A stretch of DNA of 50,748 nt. Source: Granulicella sp. GTDB lineage: Bacteria; Acidobacteriota; Terriglobia; Terriglobales; Acidobacteriaceae. The stretch lies in the NCBI GenBank assembly GCA_003133205.1, contig PKWK01000126.1, forward strand, positions 1 to 50,748, read 5' to 3'. Below, one piece after another: positions 1-10,500 of this stretch. The notes under the pieces were generated by a model. That model searched no databases. It was given only the letters and a program-made list of their open reading frames with translations, and was not told the DNA's origin. The position numbers and the translations under genes were made by a program. Positions within the stretch are counted from its first letter, which is position 1, and each line of letters opens with the position of its first letter.

Positions 1-1
1 A

Positions 2-1018
2 TATTCCGGTGCAAGCGCTTGCGGCAAGTGTCATGCCCAGGAGCTTTCGGGTCAAGCAAACACGTCAATGGCGAAGGCGGCCTTCCGTCTCTCAGACAGT
101 CCGCAAGATGCGGTGCCTAACTCAGGAAGGTTTGAGAGCGGGACTTATTCGTATCGATTTGTCGCAAGGAACACCGGATTGTCCCTCGAAGTGGAATCTC
201 TTGGCCAATCAATCTCCTCCAAGATCCTCTGGACCTTCGGCGCCGGTGTTCATGGCCGGACTTATATTCTCGAAGGTCAGGGTGAACTCTACGAATCTCA
301 GGTGAGCAGCTTCTCCTCGACGCATGCCCTGGATTTAACTCCAGGGCATACTAAGACGTTGGAGGGCTCGCTTCCGAACGCGATTGGAAGCCGGCTTTCA
401 GTTCGAGAAGCCACCCGATGTTTCGCATGCCACACTACCGCGTGGTCGACGGAGGGCAAACTTGACCTCGAAAAGGCCATCCCGGGAGTCCATTGTGAGG
501 CCTGCCATGGACCGGGCATTGACCACATTAACGCCGCCGACAGTCATCTGACAGACAAAACGACTAGGACCATTTTCAATCCAGCCCATCTCACGCCTTC
601 GGGCTCGGTTGATTTCTGTGGATCCTGCCACAGGACACTGATGGATGTCGTGCTGAATCCAAGTTCGAGTGGTCTCAGCAGCATTCGTTTTCAACCTTAT
701 CGCCTGCAAAAGAGCCGCTGTTGGGAGCGGACGGAAGATGCGCGGCTTACCTGCACCGCGTGCCACGATCCGCACGAGCCTCTGGTTCGCGATGCCAGCT
801 TCTATGATCAGAAGTGTCTGAGTTGTCATAATTCGCAACGGGATGGGACTCAGGGGTCCGCCGCTCATCCGGCGGCGGGCGGTCCGTCGACATGTCCCAA
901 AGCAACAACGAACTGTGTCAGTTGCCATATGCCCAAATACACTCTTCCAGAAATGCATTCGCAGTTTACTGACCACTTTATAAGAATCGTTCGTCCAGGC
1001 CAGTTGTATCCGAACTAG
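2..1018 (+). CDS. Multiheme c-type cytochrome, 5' end outside the window
   Basis: The frame is open from the left edge, so the gene starts outside the window; the first in-frame ATG (68) lies after a heme motif and is not the start. Seven CxxCH motifs are visible: CGKCH before position 68, then CFACH, CEACH, CGSCH, CTACH, CLSCH and CVSCH. The order, with CEACHGPG and CTACHDPH, resembles cytochrome c554-type secreted multiheme proteins. Such proteins carry electrons in the periplasm or at the cell surface; the partner is unknown. A related five-heme protein with TPRs lies at 18160-20418. The gene converges on the CRTAC1-like gene. The family is well supported; the exact role is inferred. Confidence 0.85.
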   Translation, partial: YSGASACGKCHAQELSGQANTSMAKAAFRLSDSPQDAVPNSGRFESGTYSYRFVARNTGLSLEVESLGQSISSKILWTFGAGVHGRTYILEGQGELYESQVSSFSSTHALDLTPGHTKTLEGSLPNAIGSRLSVREATRCFACHTTAWSTEGKLDLEKAIPGVHCEACHGPGIDHINAADSHLTDKTTRTIFNPAHLTPSGSVDFCGSCHRTLMDVVLNPSSSGLSSIRFQPYRLQKSRCWERTEDARLTCTACHDPHEPLVRDASFYDQKCLSCHNSQRDGTQGSAAHPAAGGPSTCPKATTNCVSCHMPKYTLPEMHSQFTDHFIRIVRPGQLYPN

Positions 1019-1221
1019 GAAGGCACGCTCGGTCGCAATGCCTGTTGGGGTTTGGGATCTGCAGACCTACCCTCTGCCGAGCATCGCGGCATTGACAAGC
1101 TACGGTCCGTCTCCGGAGGCGGAATCTTCAAGACGACATGTGCCAAAATCGCCTCCCCCGCTAGGACGTGAATAGGATCCTGCCGCGCGAAAATACTCTT
1201 TACCGTTATGCCGCGAGAGCG

Positions 1222-1326
1222 CTACTTAATTCCGTCTTCCGAGCGCATCAAACCTATTTTATCGATGCGCTGAATGTAGCGCCGCGCGTCATCTGTAGTC
1301 AAAACTCCTTGCTTCATCCTCGACAT
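1222..1326 (-). CDS. Possible small ORF of 34 codons
   Basis: The 330-base gap between the two convergent genes (1019-1348) holds no clear gene. On the minus strand, 22 bases after the CRTAC1 stop, a short frame starts at ATG 1326 (or at ATG 1317) and ends at TAG 1222. It encodes a charged peptide containing TTDDARRYIQRIDKIGL. The composition looks protein-like and helical, but no clear ribosome site is seen and I recognise no family. It could be a genuine small protein, the end of a lost gene, or chance. Confidence 0.22.
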   Translation of the reverse strand: MSRMKQGVLTTDDARRYIQRIDKIGLMRSEDGIK

Positions 1327-1348
1327 GCGCCCGGCGCGATCCTGGCCT

Positions 1349-3253
1349 CTACTTATGCGCCTCGAGGCCTTTGCCTTCCGTGACGACATAGTTGGTATCG
1401 AGCACGGCGGGTGGCGGAATCACTTCTACTCGCCCGCTCGGCCAGCGAATTTCGATCTTGTCGATCTTCGTCGCCGCACCGAGACCGAAGTGAGGTCGCG
1501 GGTCGGAGCTTGACGCGAAGCTGCCGCCGGCCAGCACATCGGCGCGTTGCGTAAATCCGTTCGCGGTGACGGACACGCGGGCGCCCACGCCATCGCGCGT
1601 GCTGCCCGGTTTTCCGAGCCCCGGCGACGGTGCGCCAATGAGCCGGAACGAAATCCAATGGTTGACATTTTTCACCACGTTGCGGAACAGCGACGGCGGA
1701 CTGTCCAGGTTATTCACGACGACATCGATGTGGCCGTCGTTGAACAGATCGCCGAAAGCCATGCCGCGGGCGGTGGCCAGCTTGGCTAGACCCGTCCCCT
1801 CAACTGCGGGGACCAGCGCCAGTTTGCCTGCGTTGCTGTGAAAGAGCAGAGGGCGTTGCATCCAAGTTGTTCCCCAGTTCTGTTTGTCCACCTGGGGATA
1901 GACATGACCGTTGACCATGAAGAGATCGAGCCAGCCGTCGTTGTCGTAGTCGAAGAAGGCCGTTCCCCAGCCAAGAAATGGAATCGTCGGCTCGGCGATG
2001 CCGTCCTGATAGGAGGTGTCCGTGAAGTTGCCGTCGCCATCATTCCGGTAGAGCGGGTTGTAGTCGTCGGAGAACGTTGTGTTGTAGAGATCGATGCGGC
2101 CATTGTGCAGCAGGTCGCCGGCGGCTATGCCCATCGATGCGGTCTCGCGGCCACTTTCATTCAGCGCATATCCGCTGGCGAAACTCGCGTCCTCGAAGGT
2201 CCCGTCGCCCTTGTTCAGATACAGATAGTTGGGCGTTGAGTCGTCCGCAACCAGCAGGTCGGGTCGGCCATCGCCATTCACATCGACGAAGAGCGACGCG
2301 AGGCCATAGTAAAGGTTCGCATCCCCTACTCCGGCATGTGCGCTGACATCGGTGAAGGTGCCGTCCCCGTTGTTATGGAACAAATGATCGGGTTCGCCAT
2401 GCAAACCCCGCGGACCGCACATCACCTTGACGCCGCGAAATTGGCAAAAGCTGAAGGCGGTCTTGCTATTCCCCTGGCTCGGCTGATCGGCGAGGCTGTA
2501 GTGCACATAGCCGGGAACGAACAGATCCAGACGGCCATCGCCGTCGTAATCGCCCCAGGTGGCGCCCGTCGACCAGTTGCCCAGCGCCACCCCCGCCTTC
2601 TCGGCTACGTCGGTAAACGTCCCGTCATGGTTGTTCCGGTAGAGGCGGTTCTTACCGTAGTTGGAGACATAGATGTCCGGCCAGCCATCATTGTCGAAAT
2701 CGCCGACGACGGCGCCAAAGCCCCAGCGATCGTTCTCGACTCCAGCTTTCGCAGTGACATCCGTGAACGTGCCATCGTGATTGTTGTGGAACAGAGCGGC
2801 GTGCGGAGGAGTCTCTTTCCCCGACATCGCATCGAGCGTCGAACCGTTGACGAGGTAGATGTCGAGCCAGCCGTCGTTGTCATAATCGAGCAGCGCTACG
2901 CCTGAACCGACTGTCTCCAGGATGAAGTTCTTCTCCGGCGACCCCATATGATGCGTCCATTTAGTAAGGCCTGCAGCGGCGGCGATGTCCTTGAAGATCA
3001 CCGGGCCCGAAGACACGAAGCCGCCAGCGGTAATGGGCCGGTGTTGCGCATCGAGTACCGCCTGATGCGCTCCCCCGGTGTTGACGCCCGCGCCGGACGC
3101 TGGCTGCGAGCCTTCGACGGGCTTTTCGGCTTGCTTCTCCAGCGGGTTCGCATCCGGGTTCTGGCCAGTTGCAGGCGTTGCAGCCATTGCAAACAGAATC
3201 GCGAGCCCAAGGATCGGATACCGGAATCGTTCGAGTGCGGCAGTGCTCTTCAT
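1349..3253 (-). CDS. Secreted FG-GAP/VCBS repeat protein with C-terminal UnbV/ASPIC domain (CRTAC1 type)
   Basis: A protein of 634 residues. I start it at ATG 3253 because it gives a signal peptide ending near PATG; a start at 3298 would add 15 residues before it. The body has repeated calcium-binding-like blades (DYDNDGWLDIY, DFDNDGWPDIY, DYDGDGRLDLF, DVNGDGRPDLL, DYDNDGWLDLF), as in integrin-like beta-propellers. The last 100 or so residues match the UnbV/ASPIC domain (GVGARV, FGLG, IRWPSG). The biochemical role of the family is not established; a surface binding or scaffold role is inferred. It is divergent from the GH43 gene and shares a 111-base intergenic region with it. A paralogue lies at 12528-14300. 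Confidence 0.88.
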   Translation of the reverse strand: MKSTAALERFRYPILGLAILFAMAATPATGQNPDANPLEKQAEKPVEGSQPASGAGVNTGGAHQAVLDAQHRPITAGGFVSSGPVIFKDIAAAAGLTKWTHHMGSPEKNFILETVGSGVALLDYDNDGWLDIYLVNGSTLDAMSGKETPPHAALFHNNHDGTFTDVTAKAGVENDRWGFGAVVGDFDNDGWPDIYVSNYGKNRLYRNNHDGTFTDVAEKAGVALGNWSTGATWGDYDGDGRLDLFVPGYVHYSLADQPSQGNSKTAFSFCQFRGVKVMCGPRGLHGEPDHLFHNNGDGTFTDVSAHAGVGDANLYYGLASLFVDVNGDGRPDLLVADDSTPNYLYLNKGDGTFEDASFASGYALNESGRETASMGIAAGDLLHNGRIDLYNTTFSDDYNPLYRNDGDGNFTDTSYQDGIAEPTIPFLGWGTAFFDYDNDGWLDLFMVNGHVYPQVDKQNWGTTWMQRPLLFHSNAGKLALVPAVEGTGLAKLATARGMAFGDLFNDGHIDVVVNNLDSPPSLFRNVVKNVNHWISFRLIGAPSPGLGKPGSTRDGVGARVSVTANGFTQRADVLAGGSFASSSDPRPHFGLGAATKIDKIEIRWPSGRVEVIPPPAVLDTNYVVTEGKGLEAHK

Positions 3254-3339
3254 CGGTAAGCCATCATCGGTGAAACGCGGATGTTTTGTAAAGAGCAAAA
3301 TGTGATAGAAGGGAAGGCAAAGTTTGCAAATTACCCGCA

Positions 3340-3353
3340 GGTAAGCGGTTTCA
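3340..3353 (+). promoter_or_regulatory. Weak LacI-type operator match before GH43
   Basis: Read on the minus strand the site is TGAAACCGCTTACC, one base short of the TGNAANCGNTTACA form seen before the receptor, the GH5-like gene and the GH51 gene. It ends 11 bases before ATG 3365, so a bound repressor would block the transcript start or early leader. This is the weakest of the four sites. Confidence 0.45.
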
Positions 3354-3364
3354 GGCGCGTAACT

Positions 3365-4971
3365 ATGTCCCCGACCGGCAGGTTCAAACTACTCAGCGCT
3401 ACAGCGATGCAAAGGCTTGGCCTTCTGCCGCTCCTTCTCTCTCTGGTCGCTATCTGCGAACACATTCCGGCGCAGTCTACCAGGGGCACGCGGCCTCCGC
3501 TCAGCGCGGGCATGGCGAATCCTATCCTACCTGGAGACCACCCGGACCCCACCCTCGTGCGCATAGGCAACACCTATTGGATGGCCAGCACATCGGGCGA
3601 CTGGGCGCCAGAGTTCCCCCTATACCGCTCCACGGACCTGCGCCACTGGACTGCGACTGGCGCGGTCTTTCCGCAAACGCCCGAATGGGCCTCAGGAAGC
3701 TTCTGGGCGCCAGAGCTTGTGGCCGACCAGGGTCGCGTGCTGGTGTACTACGTTGGGCGCAAGCGCGACGGTCCGCTGTGCATCGCGGTCGCGACAGCAG
3801 CTCACGCGGAAGGACCTTACACCGACCACGAGCCAATCCTCTGCGAGTCCGATGGCTCCATCGACCCATCCTTCGTGCGCGACGAACACGGACAGCCTTT
3901 CCTTATATGGAAAGAGGACGGCAATTCGGAAGGCAAGCCCACGCCGATATGGGAACAGCCGCTATCCGGCGACCTTCTCCATCTGACCGGCAGCAAGACT
4001 CAACTACTGGTCAACGATCCTGCAAGCTGGGAAGGCGGAGTTGTTGAGGGGCCCTATATTTTCCGCCATGCTGGGCGCTTCTACCTCTTCTACGCGGGAA
4101 ATGCTTGTTGTGGCACGGCCTGCCACTACTCCGAAGGCGTTGCCCGCGCCGGCCATCTCTTCGGTCCGTGGGAAAAGGACCCGGCCAATCCCATCATTCG
4201 TCCCAACGCCGCATGGAAGTGTCCCGGCCACGGGACCGCGGTCGAGACACCGTCAGGCACGGACTACTTTCTGTACCAAGCCTATCCTGCAGTGGGAACG
4301 GTCTACCTCGGACGTGAATCGGTGCTCGACCGAATCACCTGGAGTACCGATGGCTGGCCTGTCATCAACGCGGGATTCGGCACTGGTGGCGGCAGCCTGC
4401 CCGGCGGCACGGCTCCCAGGCAGAACTCGTTTATCGATGAATTCCAGCAACCGCTCCCCGATCCGGAGTGGAAGTGGCCGATCGGGCATGCACCTGCATT
4501 CCATGTCGGGAATGGGCATTTAACACTGGAGGCTTCTACGAACCAAACTCCGGTGTTCCTTGGCCGGTCACTGATGGCCGCGGCATACGTCGCTACGGTA
4601 GGCGTGGACGCAACCGGAGACGCCGAGGGTGGCTAGGCATAATCGGTGGCACAAGGAGCGAACTCGTACTCGCAAAGCATGGAGGGCGCCTCGAACTTTG
4701 GCGCGTTACAGGCGCGGCACGGGATGTCCTCTGGCGGAAGGAATTCGCCGGCAGATCGATGTCCTGGCTACGCGTAAGCTCGACCGGAAATGCAGAAGCG
4801 ACCTTCAGCTACAGCCTGGATCGCAAACACTGGACGAACGCCGGACCGGCGATCAACCTCGCTGGCCTGCCACCATGGGACCAGGGTTTGCGCATCGGCC
4901 TGGTGAGTGACGGGCCTGCGGGCACCCAAGCGACCTTCGTTCATTTCTCGCTGCTCGATGCGAAGAACTGA
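3365..4971 (+). pseudogene. GH43 family glycoside hydrolase, broken by a single-base frameshift
   Basis: ATG 3365 begins a signal peptide (LLPLLLSLVAICEHIPA). The catalytic five-blade propeller follows with the GH43 acidic triad visible: Asp in HPDPT (about residue 61), Asp in GSIDPSF (about 167) and Glu in VEGPYIF (about 218). Likely activity is on arabinan or arabinoxylan side chains. A C-terminal beta-sandwich follows, but the first frame stops at 4636 and the rest (LGIIGGTRSE... to LLDAKN, stop 4971) is in another frame. Restoring one base near 4631 (GGC-TAG to GGC-CTA-GG) joins the two into about 535 residues. The catalytic domain alone is complete, so residual activity is possible. A sequencing error is the main alternative. 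Confidence 0.85.
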
Positions 4972-4979
4972 ACGCCAAC

Positions 4980-6200
4980 TCAGGGGGCATGCGGCGTTGC
5001 CGGAGCAGTTGCGGTGCCGCCCCGAGCGCTCGCTTTGCCCAACTCCGTGGCGGTGCGAAGTTCAGCGTCCGCCTCGTCTCTCCTGCCGAGCCGAGCCAGC
5101 GCAAGTCCGCGGTAGTAGTGTGCCGGCCCGTAATCCTGCGCGGCCTTTTCCGCAGCCGCCAAATACTGCTCGGCCTTGGCATACTCTTTCGCTCGGAACG
5201 CCAGCACGCCGAGGCCCGTCAGCGAACCTCCATGGCTTGGATCACGCTCGAGCGCCTTGCGAAACAACGGCTCAGCCTTTGCGTCCTGGTGCGCATCCAA
5301 CTCAATCTGCCCGATCTGGTAGTACGACTCGGTCTGGACAGGCTGGAGCTGGATGCTGCGCTCAAACTCGGCGCGGGCATCCTCCGTCCGCTGATCCATC
5401 GCGAGAACGTGGCCGAGACCGAAGTGCGCCGACGCGTCGTTTGGCCTTGCGGCGAGATATGCTCGGAGATCGGTTTCCGCCGCCGCCATATGCTGCTGTT
5501 CCGTCTCCAGCCGGCCAAGCGCGTAGAGTATCTCGGGGTCCGCGGGATCCAGCTTTCGCGCGGCGTTTAGAGCATCCGCGGCTTCAGGAAGAAGGTGAAG
5601 TTCAGTCGCCTGGATGCCAAGCTCGAGAAGCAGCTTCGGATCGTCGGGCAATTTTGTCCGGGCATGCTGTAGCACCTCCAGCGCAACTTCGGGGTGACCG
5701 GCGCGCCGCGTTGAAAGCGCCAACGCAGTCGCTGCGGCCAATTCACCACGCCGAGCGTCGGGATTGGCCAGAGTAATGCCCAGCACTGTCTCGAAGCGGT
5801 CCATCGCCTCCGGGTTGTGGTGTCCAGCGAGCAGCAACTCGCCCATCGCTAAGTTGGGAGCGACGGAGTTCGGGCTGGCAGCCAGCGCGGCTGTCAGCAT
5901 CTGTTGTGCCTCGGTTGGGTCGCCCTGATCCACACGCAATTGCGCGAGCAGGGTAAGCACTTCGGGATCAGCCGGGTGATCATCCAGGTACGGCCGCAGC
6001 AGCGCTTCAGCAGCCTGTGGTTGATGGATAGAGCGCAATTCGCGCGCTTTGCGCAGCACGTCGACCGAATCGCCAGCGACGGGTGTCTGCGCGGCTGTTC
6101 CAATCGCCGTGCAGAGTAGAAGCGCACTCGCGACCTGCATCACGCCGCGCATTCCGGAGAACTTCAATCCAACACAACGGCAGAAACAGAACCGGCTCAT
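4980..6200 (-). CDS. Secreted tetratricopeptide repeat protein
   Basis: A protein of 406 residues. The start is ATG 6200, which overlaps the TGA of the upstream TPR gene in the ATGA arrangement and so suggests coupled translation; upstream in-frame starts would run deep into that gene. A hydrophobic segment (VASALLLCTAIGTAAQ) follows a short N-terminal stretch and looks like a signal peptide or anchor. The rest is about eight to ten TPR helical pairs (for example AEQYLAAAEKAA, ALGRLETEQQHMAAAE). TPRs mediate protein contacts; no catalytic motif is seen. It ends 8 bases from the end of the convergent GH43. With its neighbour it resembles the TPR partner of the CRTAC1 protein at 12528-14300. 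Confidence 0.88.
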   Translation of the reverse strand: MSRFCFCRCVGLKFSGMRGVMQVASALLLCTAIGTAAQTPVAGDSVDVLRKARELRSIHQPQAAEALLRPYLDDHPADPEVLTLLAQLRVDQGDPTEAQQMLTAALAASPNSVAPNLAMGELLLAGHHNPEAMDRFETVLGITLANPDARRGELAAATALALSTRRAGHPEVALEVLQHARTKLPDDPKLLLELGIQATELHLLPEAADALNAARKLDPADPEILYALGRLETEQQHMAAAETDLRAYLAARPNDASAHFGLGHVLAMDQRTEDARAEFERSIQLQPVQTESYYQIGQIELDAHQDAKAEPLFRKALERDPSHGGSLTGLGVLAFRAKEYAKAEQYLAAAEKAAQDYGPAHYYRGLALARLGRRDEADAELRTATELGKASARGGTATAPATPHAP

Positions 6201-7390
6201 GGCTTGCCAGAACCATTCGGAGCTGCAGGAAGGTGCTCCGGCGACTGGGTGGTTTGGGTGATGTCCTTCGCGGCTTCGGCCTTGAGTACTTGCAACCGGG
6301 CGAGAGCGCGTTGCGCGTCCTCTTTTCGATTCAGCTTCTGATACACACGGGAGATCTGGTAGTAGGCGCTCTGCTCGATGAAGGGCGATGGCTGGCTCGC
6401 GAGAGACTGTTCCAGCCAATGCGCGGCCTCCTCGTTCTGGCCCAACTCAGCCAGCCCGAGGCCAAGGTAGAAATCGGTCGGGGCCGCCGCCGCGTGGGCC
6501 GCGTGGGCTTTGCGCAACCGCTCAACACCGCTTTCCGGTTTTCCGGTTTCGACTTCGATCTTGCCCAGATTGTAGAGTGCGATCGCACTATTGGGATTGA
6601 TCTTCAGCTCCTCGTCGTACGCCTTCGTGGCCGCGTCGAAGCGAGCAATCTTTTGATTCTCCTCGCCCAGCGACTCATAGAGATCGGAGTTGCCGGGCTG
6701 CTTGCGAATCGCCGCCTCGTACTCCGCAATGGCCTTCTCCGGCTGGCCCGAAGCGGCGAGGCTTTCCGCCAAGGCTCGGTGCACCACGGCTGAATCCGGA
6801 TCGAGCGTATAGAGTTCGTGATACACCGCCTCCGCCACAAGACTGTGCGCGCGTGCGCGGTAGTAAAGGATGTTGGGATCCTTTGGCTTCAGGGCCGCGG
6901 CCTGGTCGAGCGGATCTGTGGCCTGCTCGGGATGACCTGTGCCAAGCTCGACAATGCCAAGCCATGTGAGCGCCTCGGTGTTGGCGGGGTCGAGCGCGAT
7001 CTCCGCTCGCAGAGAGCCCGCGGCTGCCGCGCCTTGTCCCATCTGATATTGCGCGATCCCAAGAAAAAGGTGAGCTCCCGGCAATTGAGAGTTCAATTCA
7101 GTCGCGCGGGCCAGCGATCTGGCAGCGTCGTCCATTTCGCCGCGCTTCAACTCCACCAGCCCGAGGCCGAAGAAGGCGTCCGACAGTTGCGGGGCAGTAG
7201 TCGTAGCTTTTCGGAAGAGAGTCTCGGCCTGAACTAGGTTGCCGCGCTGCATGGCGTCACGGCCCTGCGTCAACAAACTCATCACGGGATCTGGGCCGTT
7301 GCCCTGCGGCGTGCCCTGGGCGTTGGCCAGCGATAGGGTGGCAACCAGCAACGAAGCGCCGAGAAATGCGGAGATGCACGCGGTAGTCAT
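6197..7390 (-). CDS. Secreted tetratricopeptide repeat protein, first of a pair
   Basis: A protein of 397 residues. ATG 7390 is chosen because it directly starts a signal peptide (MTTACISAFLGASLLVATL...ANA); the longer frame to 7474 would run into the terminator region. About nine TPR-like repeats fill the rest, including the typical ALYNLGKIEVETGKPESG and FYLGLGLAELGQNEEAA patterns. Its stop overlaps the start of the next TPR gene by four bases. It follows a strong hairpin (7466-7510) after the receptor gene, so it probably has its own promoter or depends on read-through. A scaffold role at the envelope is inferred only from the fold. Confidence 0.86.
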   Translation of the reverse strand: MTTACISAFLGASLLVATLSLANAQGTPQGNGPDPVMSLLTQGRDAMQRGNLVQAETLFRKATTTAPQLSDAFFGLGLVELKRGEMDDAARSLARATELNSQLPGAHLFLGIAQYQMGQGAAAAGSLRAEIALDPANTEALTWLGIVELGTGHPEQATDPLDQAAALKPKDPNILYYRARAHSLVAEAVYHELYTLDPDSAVVHRALAESLAASGQPEKAIAEYEAAIRKQPGNSDLYESLGEENQKIARFDAATKAYDEELKINPNSAIALYNLGKIEVETGKPESGVERLRKAHAAHAAAAPTDFYLGLGLAELGQNEEAAHWLEQSLASQPSPFIEQSAYYQISRVYQKLNRKEDAQRALARLQVLKAEAAKDITQTTQSPEHLPAAPNGSGKP

Positions 7391-7465
7391 GCGGGTTCTA
7401 TCCCGGCTCGGTGGCCGCTCGGCCCTTCCACAAAGTCCATGAACTCTTGTACAAGGTCTACACGG

Positions 7466-7510
7466 AAAAGCCAAGGGGTCGAAGCGAATGTCGCTCCGGC
7501 CCCTTGGCTT
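7466..7510 (-). terminator. Rho-independent terminator after the TonB-dependent receptor
   Basis: On the minus strand an 11-bp perfect stem (AAGCCAAGGGG with CCCCTTGGCTT) encloses a loop that itself contains a small GCGA/TCGC stem. A short T run (TTTT) follows. It lies 13 bases past the receptor stop and separates the receptor from the TPR pair. Confidence 0.75.
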
Positions 7511-7522
7511 ATCTAACCGAGG

Positions 7523-10500
7523 TTAGAAGTTGATGCGACCAGTGACCTGCATGGTGCGGGGCCCGAGATTCTGCGATCCGAATGTCGGCGTGCCAAAGTT
7601 GGCGTCGTTGGGTTCAAGATCCGGAATGTTGAAGTTGTGACGGTTGAAGGCGTCGAGGACCTCCAGTTTCAATCGGAAAGCAAGGCCCTCACGGATCTGA
7701 AAATCCTTGAGCAAGCTAAAATCTTCAGACAGCCAAAGAGGAGTAGTGACATTGGAGGTAACGCGGTCGATCCCCTGACCCAGCGTGAAAGGCGCATAAG
7801 AGCATGTAGGATTTCCATTTACTAGGCATCCATTCAGGGGCCTAAATCCCTTTCTCTCGTCGTTGAAGTCGACGAATGCTGCCTGGGACAAGGGAACAAC
7901 TTTGTCATTTGCGCATTGCGACCCCGGATCTGCCCCGCCGCTGGAGGGGCAATAAGCCGGATTGAACCAGGACTCATGGTTGAACACCGACGGTTCGAGC
8001 TTGCGGCGCCGATAGGCGGCACTCTCAAACTGTGCAGGGCCTTTACTGAAGCGAATGCAGTTCTGGTAGCCAGGAATACCCGTAGCGCAGGCGAACGAAA
8101 TAGGCTGACCACTTTGATAACGCTGGATCCCGCCAATCTTCCAGCCACCGACGACAATGTTCAACGCGTTGTTGGTGTTGAGGAACCTCTTACCCTTGCC
8201 GAACGGAAGTTCATATATGTAGCTGATCACGAAAGTGTTTGGGATGTTCTGAACGCTGACCGATTTCTCCAAGTGATGATCGTAGATATTCTGGTCCTGT
8301 TGCTCGTTGGGAACGTTGTTTTCGAGCGCGGTGTCTGCGTCTGTCAGGTTTCTTTGCCACGTATAGGATGCCTGGAAGGACAGCCCGAACCGCGTGCTCT
8401 GGTTCAGCGAAGCGACCAGCGCATGGTAGGAGGAGTGACCGACGTTCTGCAAGCAGCAGTCGGTCGCGATGAAGTCGTATTGCGGGAGTGGCCGCAAGGC
8501 AAAATAAAGCGGGCGATTGAAAGTTGGGTAGGGAGCAGAGACACCGTCAGCGGGATGTCCTGCCGAGACGAAGTCCTGGTTGAGGTGATCGCCGAAGGAG
8601 AAGTCCGATAGAGGAATGTTATTGATGTTCTGTAGAGCGGAACGGAGGTTTTGTGCTTCCTGCCCGATATAGCCGATGGTGCCAATCAGGTTTTTTGCAA
8701 ACTCCTGCTGCACCTGAGGCTCCAGTTGTAGGTGACCGAAGGTCGGCCCATCCCTGGGCTGATGAATTCCCCTCCTACAGAAGGATAGCCACCATTATCG
8801 ACCTGCGCAGGATCAAGATTTGGCGCGGTGGGGAATGCATTCGGAAAGCCGTTATCGAGCTGATACGCAGGGCTAAATCCCTGGTCCGGGCTGAAGGCGT
8901 TGGACTGAACGGTGTACCCTTGCGTCATGGCACCGCCGAAGTCACCATACAGCAGCGGTCCGTAAATCAAAGCTCCACCGCCGCGGACCACGGTTTTGCC
9001 ATTGGAGTCCGGTAGCAGATAGGCGAAGCCGACACGAGGTGCGATGTCCTTGTAGTACGTGTCCGCCCAGGCCGAGTTGCACTTGCAGGTGGCGCCGAAA
9101 ACGAGTGCCCCGGGAAGGCCGTTTGCGTGGGAATCTGGCGCAGTGAGGCTGAAGTTCGATGTGTTGTTGCCCGCCTCGTGGCGTGGAGAATCCACATCGT
9201 AGCGTAGTCCCAGATTCATGGTGAGATTCGCCGATAGCTTTACATCATCCTCAACAAAGCCTGCAATGTAATGCGACAACCAGCGCGGGGAGTGAATATA
9301 GGCATTCTGGAACGTGCTGTCCGGAAGACCCAGCAGCAGGCTGGCAAAGCTGTTACCACTGAAGCCGGCATTGCTGTTGTGATAGGCATCGGTTTCCCCG
9401 CGCTCGAAGTAGAACGTAGGAATTGACTTCTGAAGCGTGGCATACGCCTGGTGGCGGAAGTCAATACCGACCTTGACGCTGTGACGGCCGTGGACCCAGT
9501 TGATACTCTCATTGATGCGGATGCCGTTATCGACATTGTCGCCGTTGCTACCGTCTCCCAAGGTTGAGAAGGCATCATTGCCGTCGAAGTTGAGGATCGG
9601 ATATGCCGCGGCCACGACGTTACCGATTCCGGCTTGAGCCGCAAAATTGGCGCCGCCAAGGGTCTGGGCGTAGTTGAAGCTATTGGTGCGGTTATAACCC
9701 AGATTGAGATGATTCAAAAGATTTGGCGTGATCGTATAGTCCCACCCGGCACGGGAGTAATGGGTCACAAAGTTCTGGGGCGTGAAGTTGCTGAACGGAA
9801 GAGGAAGATTGTTCACACCCTGCCGAACATTGTCACGCGAATTATACGAACCGAATATCTTGCTCCTTGAGCCTAGCGTCTGGTCGATCCGGATCGTCAT
9901 GGTCGTGTTGCGCAACGGAAAACCCTGTTGCACAACGTAATTATTTCTTGTGCCTCCCTCAATACCGTTTGAGATGCCTGCGGCATTGGGTCCTGGAAGG
10001 CCGGCAATCAGCGCCTGTGCTGCCTTGCTGAAGCTGGTCGATGGCACAATGTTACCCGCGAAGGGCAGCCGGCAAGGAATGCCAGTGGGATTGGTCGCCG
10101 AAATCGTACTATTGGTCGTGGCAGGATTGAAAACCTGGTTCTGCAGGATGGGCTGTCCCGTGCAGGGGTTCAGTTGCGCCGTGCCGTTAACCAAAACCGG
10201 ACCCCCGAGAATCGCAGAAAAGTCTCCGCCTTGCTCGCCCTTTCCCGTCGTGCCTCCAGTATTCGTAGGAACCGTGGATTGCGCAACTCCACCCAGCGTT
10301 TGTCTGAACTGTTCCCAGGCGAAAAAGAAGAACGTGCGGTCCTTGCCGCTGTAGAGGTGGGGGATCGAGACCGGGCCGCCCAACGTGCCGCCGTAGTCGT
10401 TTTTGTTGTTCGCGGTACGTTTTAGGGGTGCGATGCAGGATGCATTTCCATTGCACTGCGCGATGAGGCCCCCCTGGAACCAGCCATTGGCGTTGTATAC

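Noticed and set aside
3365..4971. Programmed frameshift in GH43
   Set aside because: No slippery heptamer precedes the junction (GGTGGCTAGG), so a deletion or sequencing error is simpler.
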